Source: Terriglobia bacterium (GTDB lineage Bacteria; Acidobacteriota; Terriglobia; Versatilivoradales; Versatilivoraceae). From it: DNA of 64,000 bases. Location of the stretch: NCBI GenBank assembly GCA_022452285.1, contig JAKUNG010000011.1:1-64000 (forward strand). The letters are read 5' to 3'. This document shows positions 63,431-64,000 of this stretch, piece by piece; the stretch's first letter is position 1; each line of letters begins with the position of its first letter. The position numbers and the translations under genes were made by a program. The notes under the pieces were generated by a model, which saw only the letters and a list, made by a program, of their open reading frames with translations, made no database searches and had not been told where the DNA came from.

Positions 63431-64000
63431 TTGCCCCTTCATAAAAAAATTCTGATTGCCTTAGTACTAGGATTATTTTTCGGGATTGTGGCCAACCTTT
63501 TCAACTGGAATCCTTGGATTAAAGATTACATTCAACCAGTTGGAATTGCTTTTATCCGACTCTTGAAAATGATTGTTGTACCTCTAGTATTTGCATCTTT
63601 ACTAGTAGGCACAGCTAGCTTAAATGACTTACGTAAATTAGGACGCATGGCAAGCAAAGCAATGATTTTCTACCTTTGTACAACAGCCATTGCAATATCT
63701 TTAGGATTATTACTAGCCAACATCTTCAAACCCGGATCAATTATAGAGTCATCACAAAAAAGTACAGTTATCAAAGCTGTCGGGAACTATCCTTCAGAAG
63801 AGTTGATACAACCTCAATCTGAACCCAACATTGTAAATACCCTGTTAAACATCATTCCTGAAAACCCTCTAGAATCCCTTTCAAAAGGCAATATGCTTCA
63901 GATTATTTTCTTCGCATTAACACTAGGTATTTCACTTACATTAATTCCAGGGAAACACTCCAAACCAGTAATTGAACTCATGGATGGAATTAACCAAGCA
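63431..64000 (+). CDS. dicarboxylate/amino acid:cation symporter (5' part, cut by window end)
   Basis: 190 codons open to the right edge. The translation begins at TTG (63431) with AGGAG five bases upstream (63421-63425); the ATG at 63411 is out of frame. Residues such as VGIAFIRLLKMIVVPLVFASL and LGRMASKAMIFYLCTTAIAI (in part), and LQIIFFALTLGISL near the end are the first helices of the GltP/DctA (sodium:dicarboxylate symporter) family. It imports glutamate, aspartate or C4-dicarboxylates with sodium or protons. The transport-specific C-terminal half is outside the window. Confidence 0.9.
   Translation, partial: MPLHKKILIALVLGLFFGIVANLFNWNPWIKDYIQPVGIAFIRLLKMIVVPLVFASLLVGTASLNDLRKLGRMASKAMIFYLCTTAIAISLGLLLANIFKPGSIIESSQKSTVIKAVGNYPSEELIQPQSEPNIVNTLLNIIPENPLESLSKGNMLQIIFFALTLGISLTLIPGKHSKPVIELMDGINQA

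Noticed and set aside
1-64000. CRISPR array, prophage, insertion sequence or rRNA operon
   Set aside because: No regularly spaced repeats, transposase, integrase or phage structural genes, and no rRNA sequence noticed on either strand.

Overview
The window is 64 kb of AT-rich (estimated by eye at a little under 40% G+C), densely coding chromosomal DNA from a Gram-negative-type heterotroph. Support for this comes from Tat-type and lipoprotein signal peptides, a LysM lytic transglycosylase, a Rieske/cytochrome bc complex and an imuA-imuB-dnaE2 mutagenesis cassette. No rRNA, phage, insertion sequence or CRISPR array is present. The only RNA gene found is tRNA-Leu(CAG). The phylum cannot be fixed from these genes. 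The mix of housekeeping genes (rnr, miaA, hflX, bc complex) with many small-molecule oxidoreductases, aminotransferases, secreted glycosidases and phytanoyl-CoA-dioxygenase-type enzymes resembles uncultured marine or host-associated bacteria, but that is inference. Many genes seem to start at TTG or GTG, and several starts are decided here by Shine-Dalgarno position.

Layout. 0-3.9 kb: the 3' end of an SGNH-like hydrolase converges on an acyl carrier protein / 2-oxoacid dehydrogenase operon (E1alpha, E1beta, E2, ACP) without an E3. 4.0-9.5 kb: a six-gene overlapping lipid-modification operon (FAD oxidoreductase, DUF1365, cyclopropane-synthase-type methyltransferase, DUF1475-like and DUF1295 membrane proteins, second methyltransferase). 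9.8-26.9 kb: an accessory catabolic region with a tandem pair of exported TIM-barrel-like proteins, two cupins, an alpha/alpha-toroid protein, an aldo/keto reductase, a DHDPS-family aldolase, an SDR with Phe in place of the catalytic Tyr, an HpcH-type aldolase, a malate/lactate dehydrogenase-family enzyme, a phytanoyl-CoA dioxygenase-type enzyme, divergently placed GH32 lipoprotein and GH36-like Tat protein, and an endonuclease/exonuclease/phosphatase protein.

27-41 kb: tRNA-Leu, ribonuclease R, the imuA-imuB-dnaE2 translesion cassette preceded by a promoter with a GAAC-N7-GAAT direct repeat, an NHL-repeat protein, the Rieske and cytochrome b (fused to two haem-c domains) genes, and a LysM transglycosylase. 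41-47 kb: deoxyhypusine-synthase-like enzyme, sodium/solute symporter, zinc-metalloprotease-like protein, MFS transporter, Sel1-repeat protein.

47-64 kb: three aminotransferases of different fold types plus an SDR, a nitrilase-family amidase, an aldo/keto reductase, an unusual Gfo/Idh/MocA dehydrogenase fused to an SMP-30/gluconolactonase domain, an opine-dehydrogenase-like enzyme, NudC, a Tat-exported sialidase-like protein, an ABC permease, hflX, miaA (no hfq between them) and the start of a dicarboxylate/amino-acid:cation symporter cut by the window end. The strongest leads are the dehydrogenase-lactonase fusion, the two-methyltransferase lipid operon, the ACP-linked dehydrogenase complex and the candidate SOS operator of the mutagenesis cassette.
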